Position numbers and translations under genes: made by a program
The notes under the pieces: generated by a model
Databases searched by the model: none
Told to the model about the DNA's origin: nothing
Seen by the model: only the letters and a program-made list of their open reading frames with translations
NCBI GenBank assembly: GCA_014529385.2
Contig: CM043953.1
Coordinates: forward strand, 97,477,842-97,541,841
Reading direction: 5' to 3'
Source of the DNA: Adiantum capillus-veneris
Taxonomy: Eukaryota > Streptophyta > Polypodiopsida > Polypodiales > Pteridaceae
DNA length: 64,000 nt
In this document: positions 44,990-56,533 of the stretch, piece by piece
Layout of the letters: every line of letters starts with the position of its first letter
How positions within the stretch are numbered: position 1 is the first letter of the stretch

Positions 44990-46144
44990 GGGCTATGATG
45001 AAGGCTATACTAGTATAGAGGAAGAGAAGAGCGAGGATGACATGCTAAAGATATATGCACACTTGTTTGGGGTCACCATAGACGACTCTCCACCTAAAGA
45101 GAAGGTATGCAGCCTCAAGATCATGGTTTAAGCATAGAGGAGGTTTCAAGCATGTTGAGTGGAGATTTAACCAAGGGCAAAAAGGAAGGCTATGTTCAAT
45201 TGTGTGAGTCCTATCCAAACCTATTCGTGATGGAGTACAAGCATTTGCGAGGTGAAAAAGGGGTGGAGCACAAGATTGTTCTTAAGGAGGGACATAAGCC
45301 TAGAGCACAGAAGCGGAGAAGATTAGGGGAAATCCAAAAGGAAGCCCTTTGGCAGGAGATCAATAAGCTACTCGATGCAGGCATCATATATCCTATGAAA
45401 GAGTTGGAGTGGGTCTCGCCAGTGGTCATAACCCCTAAGAAGAATGGGAAATGGAGAGTGTGTGTCCACTACAAGCCATTGAACGCCGCAACCAAGAGGA
45501 ATCACTATCCATTTCAAGATAAAATCCTAAACCAGGTGGCTGGGCATGAGAGATACTATATTATGGATGGCTTTTTGGGGTACTTTCAGATAGGGATTGC
45601 GCTTGAACACCATTTGAAGACCACATTCATATCGCTATGGGGTTGTTTTGCTTACCGCAGAATGCCATTTGGATTGGTGAATGCATACGCCACCTTCCAA
45701 GGTTGGATGAGCAGGGTATTTGGTCCATACCTGGGCCGTTTTATTAGGGTCTTCATGGATCATATCGACTGCTACAATTCAAGGTTGGAGCACCTATTGA
45801 AGCTCCAATTATGATTTCAAAGGTTCAATGAAGAAGGAGGTCAGCTGAATCCCAAAAATTGCAAGCTAGCACAGCCTCAAGCACAACTGTTAGGTCATGT
45901 GGTGTCACAAAACGGTATAGAGGCAGATCCGGAGAAGGTGAAGGCGTTGGTGTTAATGGAGCCACCATCAGATGCTCAATGTTTGAATTCATTTGTTCAT
46001 AAGTTGAAGTATTTGTCACGTTTCTTTTGGATGCTGTCGCAATATGTGCATCCTCTTCAAAAGAGGGCTCAGCAAGTGCATGGCTATGAGTGGGATGAGG
46101 AAGCTCAGAAGGCTTTTGATAGAGTCAATGAGATTTGGTGTTAG
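44990..46144 (+). pseudogene. A2 reverse transcriptase
   Basis: After a short acidic pre-RT segment comes RT with WVSPVVITPKKNGKWRVCV, YKPLNAATKRNHYPF, RRMPFGLVNAYATFQ and the polymerase site RVFMDHIDCYNS, in which the second catalytic Asp (of YMDD) is His. The motif A segment reads YIMDGFLGYFQI, keeping the Asp. A frameshift near 45812 leads into LLGHVVSQNGIEADPEKV and the thumb. It ends at the TAG at 46142-46144 that A1 shares. Confidence 0.85.
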
Positions 46145-46570
46145 TTGCCAGCGGTGTGTCCTCCCAATCGAGAGGACGACTTCTATGGGTCTATGATGGT
46201 GGGCACAATTGATATTGGAGCGGTTCTATTGCAAAAGGTAGGGAGAATCTACAAGCCAATATACTTCAAGAGCGAGGTGATTAGCCCAGGAGAGGCTACC
46301 TACACTGAGGCGGAACAGTGGGTGATGGCTCTGGTCTTCACTTGCAGGAAGTTCAAAGTCCATTTGATTGTGCGTAAGTTTTTTGTGTTGACGGCTAATA
46401 ATCTATTGCCAGAGGTAGTGCTACATTTGAAGCCAGGAAGGAGGATTTGAAACATTTGAAGCTACAAGAGTTCGAGTTCGAGTTCAAGATAGATCACACG
46501 AGTCGGTCTCACCTGACAAACATTCTTGTCAGCAAGGCCATCAATTTTCCGACCTATCCAAGAGTGGTAC
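46145..46570 (+). pseudogene. A2 degenerate first RNase H
   Basis: Same fold and same lost catalytic residues as A1: YGSMMVGTIDIGAVLLQ in place of the VDAS strand, TANNLLPEVVL in place of the DHNPL strand, and HLTNILVS at the end. The shared losses in two copies mean they predate the split of A1 and A2. TGA at 46448-46450 breaks the frame. Confidence 0.8.
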
Positions 46571-46995
46571 GAGATGAAACTAAGGAGGAACCTTACTTGG
46601 AAGATTCTTTTACAATGTGGTTCGACGGAGCATATCGAAGAGTAGTGGAAAAGGAAGGAGGAGGTGTGGTGATACATGACCCAGAAGGCAAAACTATATT
46701 CTCGAAGGCATATGATCTAGAGGATGTCCACACCAATAATGAGGCGGAGTATCTCACTTTGCATTTGGGTCTTGAGCAGTGCATAGAGTTTGGCATTTGA
46801 AGGTTGGTGGTGAAAGGAGATGCATTGCTAGTCATCAAGCAACTACTAGGCCAATGGTAGGTAAAGCACGATTCTTTGAAGCATTGGTTCTTTTCCATCA
46901 AAAAGATGCTGAAGTCTTTTGAAGAAGTCTAGTTCAAGCATGTGAGGAGATAGCAGAATCAAGAGGCAGATCAACTAGCGAGCAGCAAAGCACAG
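46571..46995 (+). pseudogene. A2 second (archaeal-type) RNase H
   Basis: Catalytic set conserved: WFDGAYRRVVEKEGGG (Asp), TNNEAEYLTLHL (Glu), VKGDALLVIKQLLG (Asp), QNQEADQLASS (Asp). Stops at 46798, 46858, 46930 and 46951 are C-to-T or G-to-A type changes relative to A1. Confidence 0.8.
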
Positions 46996-48341
46996 GTGCA
47001 TGTTGCAGGTCTATATGTGGCCCCGGCCACTTATGCAGGTATGGAGACTCTTAAAGAGATTGAAGGTTTTTTGGGTACAGGGCAATGTTCAGAAGGTTTG
47101 TCCAAACTGAAAAAGAGAAGAGTGGTGCAAAAGGCCAGCAAATTCACACTAGTAGGTGAAGATCTCATGAACTATGGGCGTGACGGAGTGCTTAGAAGGG
47201 TGTTGTACAAAGAAGAGATAGGGATGGCACTGGAGCAATGCCACGAAGAGAGCGGACACCAAGGCAAAGATCAGGTTCTATTTCGATTCCTTAGAGCAGG
47301 CTTTTGGCGGCCTTCCATTGTGAAAGACGTGCATTATTGGTGCAAGACGTGTCACGAGTGTCAAACTATAGGTGAAAGACGACTGATAGCGGAGTCACAT
47401 GGTGCCATCATCGCACAAAGCCCCTTCGAGAAGTGGGGTCTGGATACCATAGGCCCTCTCCCAAAGTCTACTTATAGTAAGAAGTACGTGGTGGTAGCCA
47501 TTGACTACCTTACAAGGTGGGTCGAGGCCAAAGCAGTGAAAGAAGTAAATGCTAATGTGGTGTCTCAGTTCGTGTTTAATAATATATGTTGCCATTTTTG
47601 TCTTCCATGGGTGTTAGTTTCTGATAAAGCCAGGGGTTTAGAAGCAAGCTCATGAGTGCATTAGTGGAAAATTTGAAGATTCAGCATTGGTTTTCCTCAC
47701 CCTATCACCCCCAATGCAATGGTCTAGTCGAGAGTGCTAATGGTCAAATTGTCAAGATGTTAACAAAGTATGTGTATAAGCAGGAAGCTAAACGGGAAGC
47801 AAACCTAGAGAAGTGTCTATAGGCATATAGAACCTCTTATAAGGTGGCCACAAACTTCACTCCATTTGAGCTAGTCTATGGTAAGGAGGCTGTGTTGCCA
47901 GTGCATGCACAACAAAGTGCTTTCAAGGGTATGTGGCATGTCAATGCCACCCATCAAGGAGTTCTACAGGATCGGATAACCATCTTGGAGGCTTTGCAGA
48001 TGGACAGAGAGGTAGCCGCAGACTACTATGTGAAGTAGAGAGAGAAGCGGGTTGCTAAGTTCAATAAAAACCTGCCGGACAAGAAGATAGAGGAAGGAGA
48101 CCTGGCCATGAAGTACGAAAGCTACTTGGATTTTACATTCCATAAGAAGTTCAAGAATAAGTGGACGGGTCCACATAAAGTGAAGAAGGCCTTTTTGAAT
48201 GGGAATTATCAACTGGTAAGAGAAAATGGAAAGCTTCTTAGGAACAGGGTGAATGGTGTACAACTTAAACTGTATTTCGGGAGGGATCTAGTACTTGAAG
48301 TGCAAAAAATTATAGTCAAGGGGTTTGGGAAACCCACCTAG
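46996..48341 (+). pseudogene. A2 integrase
   Basis: A 219-codon open part (46996-47655) carries the zinc finger (HEESGHQGKDQ, CKTCHECQ), first Asp (WGLDTIGPL) and second Asp (VSDKARG). After a frameshift near 47640 come the Glu (GLVESANGQIVK), ATNFTPFELVYGKEAV and a C-terminal domain (KWTGPHKVKKAF, GNYQLVREN) ending GKPT and TAG at 48341. A TAG at 47819-47821 and the TAG at 48036-48038 (YYVK-stop-REK, shared with A1) interrupt it. Confidence 0.85.
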
Positions 48342-48504
48342 AGCATGCAGTGTGTGAAAGAAATAAGATGAAGCTTTTGTACATAGCCTGTACATACAAT
48401 TATGGTTTTGTGAGTGCTTTTAATCGTCAGTTGGTGTGCCAGTTTTAAAGTTCTGTACACATGCTTTTGGTTGAACATAAATGTTCAACGAGGGGGCTGG
48501 GCAA
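48342..48504 (+). promoter_or_regulatory. A2 3' leader with polypurine tract
   Basis: Non-coding stretch ending in GAGGGGGCTGGGCAA (48490-48504) right before the 3' LTR, identical to the A1 tract. Confidence 0.7.
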
Positions 48505-49745
48505 TGGTGGTGCAGCTAAAGTTGGTCAAAGCTAGCAGATGGTCTATGCCAGGCAAAGGCAGTAGTCGTGTGCAGTGCAGAAGGCTAGAGCAGGTGCTAA
48601 GGCCCTTCGCAGCCAAAGGGTAGCGGGAATGTATGCTTGAAGCGGCTTTTTAGGCTAAAAGTGTTGCGATATAGTCCAGATGGGATGGCAGGTCAAGGTG
48701 TCCGAAAAGACAAATAAGTTTCCTAGAATGTAGTGTTCAGCGTCCTCTAGAAGCTGGTACAGATGGCTCGTCAAACGGGGCCCCGATGCTCATTATATTG
48801 CATATTAAAGAAAGAGTATGTTGCGGATCCCCGATGGATAGGGCAACTGGGGACAGGTGGCCCAGGCTGGTGTTAGTGCAGACATATGTAGTGCTCAAGT
48901 TATGGAGCATGCCTGTCATTTCGGATCACAAATCGGAGCTCTAGATGGCAAGTTATGGCCATTAGAAGATTTCCGAGGTCCAGGTCTGAGCCCACTTGGT
49001 TGCATTGGAAGATGTGCCATCTGGCACTGTTTTAGCCTCACCAAGGTTCTTGATGATAGTGTGAGTCATGTGGAGCTAGCACATATCAATAGTCATTGTG
49101 CGTCAAATGAACAGTTGTTCAGCAGGATACGATAAGATTAAATTGGGGACATTTGGCGGTTGAGTTCATGCAGATGCATTTTTGTTTTTTTGACGGCCTC
49201 AAATAGTGAGCTCAGAAAGGATTGGAAGGGGATAAGCCTTTCCCGGCCAGGGGCTGACACGGTGGAAATCTGGCAGGTTTTGCGGCTCGGGAAGCTGGTC
49301 TCTGGATAAGATATGGCAAGCACTGCAAGTTAGGGGGAACAGGTTTTTGTTTAAAGAAGGTTTTTGCCTTTTCAAAGGCCTTAAAAGGCCAAAGCTGTGA
49401 GGGACTGCCACGTGGCTGGCGGATGACCCCACATGCGGTGGCGAAGCTGGAAAGTTTGGGCTATTTGGGCTGGGCCGTGAGCCCCCATTAGGACACATGA
49501 AGGCATGGAGAGCTTGGAGCTACGTGGCTATGGCGGGCCCTGCCGTGCGCTGCTGTGGTGGCAGTGGCGCGGCTCGAGGCGGCCAATGGGCGCGCCAGAG
49601 GCGGTTTTGGCGAGGAGGGGCGGCGCAGTGGCACGCCCGCGTGGCCGTGAGCATGGCAATGTGTCGTCGGCCAGACAATGATGTGGCGGCCTCAATGGAA
49701 GGTCCGTTCCTGCGGCCCTCAGAAGGGGTTTTTTGAAGGGTCTAG

Positions 49746-49783
49746 GAGGGAGGCATTAGCGACATCGCGAATGCCCCCTCCCC
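49746..49783. promoter_or_regulatory. LTR palindrome, copy 1 in A2 3' LTR
   Basis: Arms GGAGGGAGGCATTAGC and GCGAATGCCCCCTCCCC around GACATC. Confidence 0.55.
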
Positions 49784-50045
49784 GAGAGATAGAACTAAGG
49801 GGGGCATCCCACCAGTGAAAGACTGCCTAGCATACAGGAGGTGAAGCCGAAGCCGAGCAAGGCCGAATGAGCAAAACCAAGGGCTATTCGGGCAAAATCA
49901 AGGCCAAGTAGGCCAAGGCCAAAAGAGCTAGAGAGGAGTCGGATAGAGAAAAATGGGAGTCAAAGTCAAGCATGTGGAGGGAGTAGTGCAAGGTTGAGGC
50001 CACAAAGGGTAAAAATGAAAGATAAAAAATAAAAAATAAAAATCT

Positions 50046-50075
50046 AGGGGGCATTAGCGACATCCCTAATGCCCC
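50046..50075. promoter_or_regulatory. LTR palindrome, copy 2 in A2 3' LTR
   Basis: Arms AGGGGGCATTAGC and CTAATGCCCC around GACATCC, running into the C21 tract. Confidence 0.55.
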
Positions 50076-50214
50076 CCCCCCCCCCCCCCCCCTCCTCAAG
50101 TGCAAAGAGTGAAGAAGAGAGAGATAGAGCAAAGCAGTGGCCCTTCCCAAAAATTGCTTATTCAAGGTGCCAAGTGGACCAATTAAATTTTAAATTCCCA
50201 AATTAAATCCCCCC

Positions 50215-50222
50215 TATAAAAG
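50215..50222 (+). promoter_or_regulatory. TATA box of A2 3' LTR
   Basis: TATAAAAG after a C run, as in the other two family A LTRs. Confidence 0.5.
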
Positions 50223-50745
50223 TAAAAAATGGATCAAATTAAGGGTTTTTTCTGGCCTTTTGGAGTGCCGTTTGAAGCCTTCAAAGTGGAGTTCTCTAGC
50301 AAGCTAGCCCCGTTGTAACTTTTGCTTGAAAATGGCCATGGTGATGGCAGTGCAAGCCGGGGGATATGCTTTTGGAAGTTCAATCAAGCCACAATTTCCC
50401 CCCTTGTTGTTGTTTTCCCTTCCCCCCTTCTCTTTCTCCTACTTTCATGTTTCTCCTCGGTGCCAGCCGTGTGGAAGTGTGTGCCCCCATGGACCGATGG
50501 TGTTTTGAGTGAGAGAGTGAGATTGAGTGGCTGTGTGCGTGTGTAAGGGTGGAGACAGGCAGTGGTAGTAGGTGTATCTTGTGTGGTGGTTTGTAGAGTG
50601 TGTGAGCAGTGGCAATTGAGCAGGCGGTGGTCTGCTAGTGTAAAGTGTTTCTTTGAAGGTGTTTTCTGGGAGGAGAGGGGTGTTGTGAATACCCTGAGCT
50701 ATAGAGAGTCCCTTTAGTTTGTGCTGGGCGTGTTCCCCTTCTCCA

Positions 50746-51626
50746 ACGCCTATTTCTAGTAATAATATAGTCCAGTGGTACCAGTCAATACCAAAAGTAT
50801 CCCAAGCCAACAGTTATGCAATTTATAACAAGGAGATGGAAATACACAATAACTAGCCATGTGTGTGTGTGTGTACCAGTACTAGTATAATCAGCCAATA
50901 CCAGTGTTAGTATAGTAGTATAGCAGTATCAATATGAGTAGTGTCTAGTGCCACTGGTAGTACCAGTATAGTCCAGTAGTACGAGTCAGTATCAAAGGTG
51001 TCCTAGGTCCTTGATATAATTCCAGTGAATTATATCAGGGAAGTGGTAACATGTAAAACCAGTGTATTAGTGTGGGTGTGTGTGTACCAGTTCTAGTACC
51101 AATATAGTCCAGTAGTACCAATAATTATCAATAATAGTACAACCAATACTATCAAAACAAGTATAGAAGTATGAGAATCTGTAATGCATAGTGCCATTAC
51201 TAGTGCCATTATAGTCCAGTCCTATAAGCCAATATCAACGTTACCCAAGGCCAACGATTCTAGTGAATTATACTATGTAAATAGAGACACACAATAACTA
51301 GATATGTGTGTGTATGTATCAATAGTAGTATATACAATACCAGTACCAGTACAAGTGTAACAATATATCAGTATCAACATCGGTATTGTATAGTGCCATC
51401 ACCATTGCCAATGTAGTCTAGTAGTATCAAAGGTATCTTAAGCTAACCTTTCCAGCTAAATATACCAAGGAAATGGTGATAGGCAACACCCAGCCATGTG
51501 TGTGTATCAATACCAATACCAGTGTAGTCCAGTAGTATGAGTACGTAAAAGAACCAGTACCTTCGGCCAACAATCCCAACAAATTTATACCAGGGAAGTA
51601 GCAACATGATATTCTCAGCCATATGT

Positions 51627-51723
<97 letters not shown>

Positions 51724-51726
51724 TGT
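50746..51726. repeat. AGTACC satellite, copy II, right of A2
   Basis: Resumes the satellite monomer split by A2 (CTAGTAATAATATAGTCCAG) and continues for about five monomers. It ends in a (GT)n run at about 51623-51727, just before the hinge of copy III. Confidence 0.8.
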
Positions 51727-51727
51727 G
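51623..51727. repeat. (GT)n microsatellite
   Basis: About 105 bp of GT repeats with two ATGT interruptions, at the position where copies I and II have only a few GT units. Confidence 0.95.
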
Positions 51728-52158
51728 ATTGCTACTCAAGTCGAATCCATAATTAATTTTAAGTTATGTCTTAACTATTTTATCCTTTTGTGTACTGTGA
51801 AGGATCTATATATCTATTTCTCAATAAGTTTTGTGCATAATACTAGGTAAATGGGGACACACAATAATCATCCATGTGTGTGTGTATCAATACCAGTATA
51901 TACAATACCAATACCAGTCAGTACCAATAACACTATAACAATACCAACACCAATAGTGATAGTGCCATTTCTAGTACCAATGTAGTCTAGTAGTACTTAT
52001 TCAGTACCAATGGTATTTTAAGCCAACCGTTCTAGCAAATTATAAGAGGGAAACGACAACAGGTATTAACCACTCATGTGTGTGTGTACCCGTACCAGTA
52101 CCCGTATAGTCATGTGGTATCAGTAAGTACCAGTATCAGTACCCCATGACAACAATCC
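51727..52158. repeat. 3.67-kb tandem unit, copy III, truncated
   Basis: Hinge sequence GCTACTCAAGTCGAATCC as at 32320, then the AGTACC block. It stops at about 52158, where copies I and II continue with their 800-bp spacer. Confidence 0.75.
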
Positions 52159-53985
52159 TGCAAGATCCCCAACCCACCAAGACCAATAGAGGGATGGGGT
52201 CCTTGACAGGTCTGTAGGCCTATTGAAAATCAAAGTCTCTAAACAAGAAAAATCCAAGGAATAGACCTTTACCATTGACAATGGCTTGGGTCTATATCCC
52301 TAAAGAAAGACCTAGTCCTCTCTCACAGCAAAAACAAGACAATAGTTAAAAATCTAAGACTATTTCAGCCCTATAACTTCAACAATTTGGGGTAAGGTAT
52401 TCTCAACCAACGCTCTTTTCCCCTAGGATATCTGAGGGCACAGCTGCTAATGAACTCCTCTTCCAATTTCAGAAGTTTACTAAATGGTTTTAGTGCACGG
52501 GAATGGATAGTTACCTGACTAATGAGGTCCACCTGTCCATGATTGACAACCTTAGTCAATCCCCACTTACCACCCCGCACTCACACATGATCCTTCTGCT
52601 TCCTAATTACTACCACATGTGTTTTAACATTTAAAATAATGGATTCCTTTTTAACTTTTCATCACAATTATTCGTTAAGAGAATTCATTCAAATCAGCAT
52701 TGAAAACAATCTTTTAGAAAACAAACATCTTTAGACTTAAGACAAGGTACGATCACTTATAATATATCTTGAAAAATCCGGACACGTACTCCACTTTTCT
52801 CAAGCACACCTATACATGGGTGAACAAACAACACCCTTCCTTATTTATAAACAGGGTGAAAACCCATCACCCAATAGTTCAGGGTGCTCATACGCCAGTA
52901 CCAGTTGCCCATACATCCGGGCGGTTTTCCTAGGATAAAAACGGTATCCTAAGTAGTATCCACAAACATACACAAGTAGGAGGTACAGACTCCACGTACA
53001 TGGGGGAAATCGACTCATCCATGGCTGACCGGCCATCATTACTCATCACTTGAATAAAAAATATTCCAAGGAATCAGAGGTGTCTTGAGACAAGATGTCT
53101 TAAGGATGACCAATCATTTCTTTCCTAAATCAACCAGTTTTACCCCAAACATTTCCTTCCTAATTTACAAACAAATGCTCCTAGATTTGTTGGAAGAGAT
53201 CTTCCATTTCAGCGAGTTTTGATTTTCCTAATTCCTTACTTCCTCTTTACGTATACAATGTTAATAGTTAAAGAAACTTGAATTAACTAACTTAGTTATA
53301 ATAAAGACCTACTTGGGAATGATCTGGAATTTGTTGTAGTATCGGGGCATGTACACTCTCATCAGTAAACCTATTACTAGGCCCGACTTCGGCGTCGTGC
53401 GACGCTCTAGTTCTTTTTGGAGCTCTGCCCTCATCAATAGATGTAGGGTTTTCTCGGGTCCTTTTAGGTGCCATAACTTCTTATCCTTATAAGAAAGGAC
53501 GTCTAATCATTAGGTAGATTATTATAAAGCTACACTTAACCTTTGTATTCAATCTTAACCCTATTAAGGTTAAATTTGTAGTCTTAATTGGTAAATTCTT
53601 GACCTAGTCATTTCTTTTTTATATATATAGGTATGATAGCTTTTTCCAACGCTTCCCTAAGGTTTTTCTAAGCTCTCCTAATTTTCTTATAATTTTTTAT
53701 GCATTTTACCTATTTTCCCATCACATTTTTAAGCTTAGAATCTGCTTATTTTGAGTTCAACATTTATTCTATCTATTTTGTCTTAAAGATTTTATTTTCT
53801 CAACTTTATATCACTAGTTTACACTTACTGTAATTTTCCTAGAAACTTTTGACCGCAAAATCTATTTATTTTTATTAATCTTTAGCTAAAAAGAGGGCTT
53901 TTGGTTAATTATAATTTCCTTCTGGATAATAATATTTTTGACCTTTGATGGTTATCTTTTAATATTAAACTTAGTTATCTAATTT
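52159..53985. other. Unassigned AT-rich region
   Basis: Begins abruptly with TGCAAGATCCCC after satellite copy III. A 60-codon minus-strand frame at 53474-53292 starts with ATG and is basic and Ser/Arg-rich with an internal repeat (MAPKRTREN and APKRTRASHD); it could be the N-terminus of a gag or a lost gene. Another 64-codon minus frame lies at 53039-52845 (YLLLVYVCGYYLGY, possibly one membrane segment). I cannot assign either. The TG start at the junction could be an LTR edge, but no partner was found. Confidence 0.3.
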
Positions 53986-54650
53986 TTCTCTTTTTTCAGC
54001 TAGAATTATTCTAATTTGACTTAGATAAATAGCTATATTAATTTCCTAACCTTAAGATAATTATCACAACTTCTTTATCATGTAAAGTAGCTCTCATAAA
54101 TAGCACTTAATTATCTAACATGATGTACTAATCCCCTTTAATTCTCAACTAGATTTAGTCTAATTTGACTTAAATAAATAGCTATATTTATTTCCTAACC
54201 TTAAGATAATTATCACGGCTTTTTTATCATGTAAACTAACTCTAATAAATAGCACCTAATTATCTAACATGAATTACTAATTTTTCCCTTTAATTTTTAG
54301 CTAGCATTAGTCTAATCTGACCTAGATAAATAGCTATATTATTTTCTAGCCTTAAGATAATTATCATGGCTTATTTATAATGTAAAATAACTTTGATAAA
54401 TAGCACCTAATTATCTAACATGAGTTACTAGTTTCTCCCTTTAATTTTTAGCTAGAATTAGTCTTATTTGACTTACATAAATAGCTATATTGATTTCCTA
54501 ACAATAAGATAAATATCACAGCTTCTTTTTCATGTAAAATAACTTTGACAAATAGCACCTAATTATCTAACATGATTTACTAATTTCTCCCTTTAATTTT
54601 CAGCCAAAAATAGATAATTTTAGCTTAATTAAATACTTGAATTAGTTACC
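53986..54650. repeat. 150-bp AT-rich tandem repeat
   Basis: About four diverged copies with phase marks TAATTTGACTTAGATAAATA at about 54012, 54161, 54313 and 54464, plus a partial fifth near 54615. Spacing is 149-152 bp. Each copy also contains CCTAACCTTAAGATAATTAT and AGCACCTAATTATCTAACAT. Non-coding. Confidence 0.8.
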
Positions 54651-54933
54651 TATTAATGAGTAGTTTATTCCATGTTCTTGATAGTTTTTCCCAATTGTGA
54701 TAATTAACTTAAGAATATTTGAGTCAATTAAGTAGATTTCTCATCAATTTATTGATTTAAAACATCTAATTTTTGCCTATTTAATGATAGAAACTAATAT
54801 AGCTTCTTAACAGTCTAATATAGCTCTTATACTTATATTATACTAATCTAAGTTTAATGAGTATAATACCCTTAATTTAAGACCAAACATATTAATTTCA
54901 ATCCTAATATGGCTTAATAACTAATTTTATTAA

Positions 54934-54938
54934 TATCC
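54934..54938. repeat. Target site duplication of B4, left
   Basis: TATCC immediately left of the B4 3' LTR; identical to 63792-63796. Confidence 0.85.
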
Positions 54939-56520
54939 TATAACATTTAATGGCCTAATAACTTGTGTGTAGCGGAAATTAGCATGATCATAGTGGGCAT
55001 TTCATTAGAATAGATTCCTAATGAGAATTACAAGAGTGCTTGGGTGGAGAGAGCAACAAAAAGCATAACACCTAGTTAGATAGCATGAACAATACTCTCA
55101 AAAGAGAGAGAACTTAAGCAATTGACAACAGTTGAGGACTGGATTTTCATGGAGCCGGTCCCCCCTCCAAAAGGCTTTGTATTATGGTTTCTCCCATCAA
55201 GAGAGACATTGTACAATACAATTCTTTGTGTTCCTTCAAGACTAGCTAGTGCAATGAAGATGAAAGCTTCATGCACTAAGAAAAACACTTAGCAAACGCA
55301 ACATTAATTATCCCCGGTCTCAGATCCAACACCTCACACACCTTCGAAGATGGTGAGAGCTAGCAGGGTATGAGAGTAGATTGAGAGGACGAAGGAGTAT
55401 CTTACGAGAAAGATTTACATCTCCTCACATAATCACTCATATTAGCATAGCTTAGCTTAGTAATTAGCTTGGTAGAGGAGATGAGCATGCATTGAAGCTT
55501 GGCTCTTGGTTGGATTTGCATCCACATGCCAAGAGTATGTCGATGTAGGCTTCTATCTCACAAGATTGGAGTAGGTGATGAGCTCTCCATTAAAGCTTGG
55601 GAAGAGATAGTCTTCTTTACTTCACACATAGTGTGTGTGTGTGCAATAATGCCTTGCAAAAATCAGCCCCCTCTCTCTCTTGGGCGAGCCCTCTTGCTAT
55701 TTGCTCTTGCCGTCCTCTCATTGGACCTCCCCAAGTGAAGCCAATGACAATTAAGCAGCATAAATGATAGCCTTCTGACATGTGTCCCCCTTTCCTCATT
55801 TTGTGAGAGCTTTAGGTAATTTAATAATTCAACTAAACTCTCATTGGACCCATTTGCCTCCTAGCCAATAGGAATCAGGCAAGCCATTGGGCTGCTGAAT
55901 GCTCATTGGACTCCTTGGGAGACTGTCCAATAGTCATCTAGGAGACTTAATTCTCATTGGTTATTTTATTAAGTGTTTTTAAATTAATTAAACTAGATTT
56001 ACTCTAGCCTAATTCTCATTGGTCCACCGCCAAGGCCATCCAATAGGAATTGGGTACACCTTGTGGGCATCTGGCCTAGGGAGCTGACATGTGTCCCTCA
56101 TTCCCTTTGTGTAAAGGGATCTTGTGTGTGTGTGTGTGGCTTTCTCTCTCATCCCCTACATGCAAGGCTCGCCCCCTCCCAAGTAGGGATTGCAAATACT
56201 TTTTTGGTACACACACAAAGCATGCAAATACCATAAGGTTGACCTTTGGACACAACCTTTGAATTTTGGAACCTTAGCATTTTGGAAGTCTTAATGGGAT
56301 GAACCTTGGGGTCTTTTTAGCCCATTGTTTCACATGGCTCTTTTGCAGATGGCCCCCCCTTTGGATCCTTATTTTCCCTCCTTTGGATCCCTACTACTGT
56401 GGCCGGTCTACTAGCTTAACCAATATTCTATCTTTTTCTCCCCTGGCACTTCTCCATATTAAACGATCAGTTTAACATGAGAAAACCATTTCGGAGAATT
56501 ATATATTGATTACTATGACA
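54939..56520 (-). repeat. B4 3' LTR
   Basis: 1582 bp; closely similar to 62203-63791. On the plus strand it starts TATAACATTT (expected TGTAACATTT) and ends ACTATGACA. Contains a short (TG)n near 56124. Confidence 0.9.
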
Positions 56521-56533
56521 TTACCTCTCTCTT
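56521..56533 (-). promoter_or_regulatory. B4 polypurine tract
   Basis: AAGAGAGAGGTAA on the minus strand, directly before the 3' LTR start TGTCATAG. Confidence 0.8.

Larger units (their letters stand above)
38933..50745 (+). mobile_element. Tat-like Ty3 retrotransposon A2, full length
   Basis: Two LTRs of about 2.2 kb (38933-41134 and 48505-50745) enclose gag, a 3.2-kb foreign piece (G, 41756-44989), RT, two RNase H domains, integrase and a polypurine tract. Both LTRs start TGxTGGTGCAG and end TCCA. The flanks GTAGA and ACGCC do not form a target duplication, but both belong to the same satellite monomer (compare 38141-38170), so the insertion site is clear. Without G the element is about 8.6 kb. 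The part between gag and RT, including zinc knuckle and protease, is missing. Confidence 0.9.
48505..50745 (+). repeat. A2 3' LTR
   Basis: Starts TGGTGGTGCAG and ends TTCTCCA. It includes a C21 run at 50072-50092, TATAAAAG at 50215-50222 and the palindrome pair. The last 10 bp before the end are shorter than in the 5' LTR. Confidence 0.9.
32319..51726. repeat. 3.67-kb tandem unit, copy II, interrupted
   Basis: Starts with the same hinge as copy I. 32344-33561 matches 28680-29894 at a constant offset of about 3667 bp. 37553-38932 matches 29940 onward, and 50746-51726 completes it. Subtracting the Penelope-like insertion (about 3.9 kb) and A2 (11.8 kb) leaves about 3.7 kb, the length of copy I. 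Both insertions are therefore later than the duplication. Confidence 0.75.

Noticed and set aside
38928-50750. Target site duplication for A2
   Set aside because: GTAGA on the left and ACGCC on the right do not match; I claim none.
51443-51850. His-Thr and Cys-Val repeat frames
   Set aside because: Produced by the (GT)n tract at 51623-51727.
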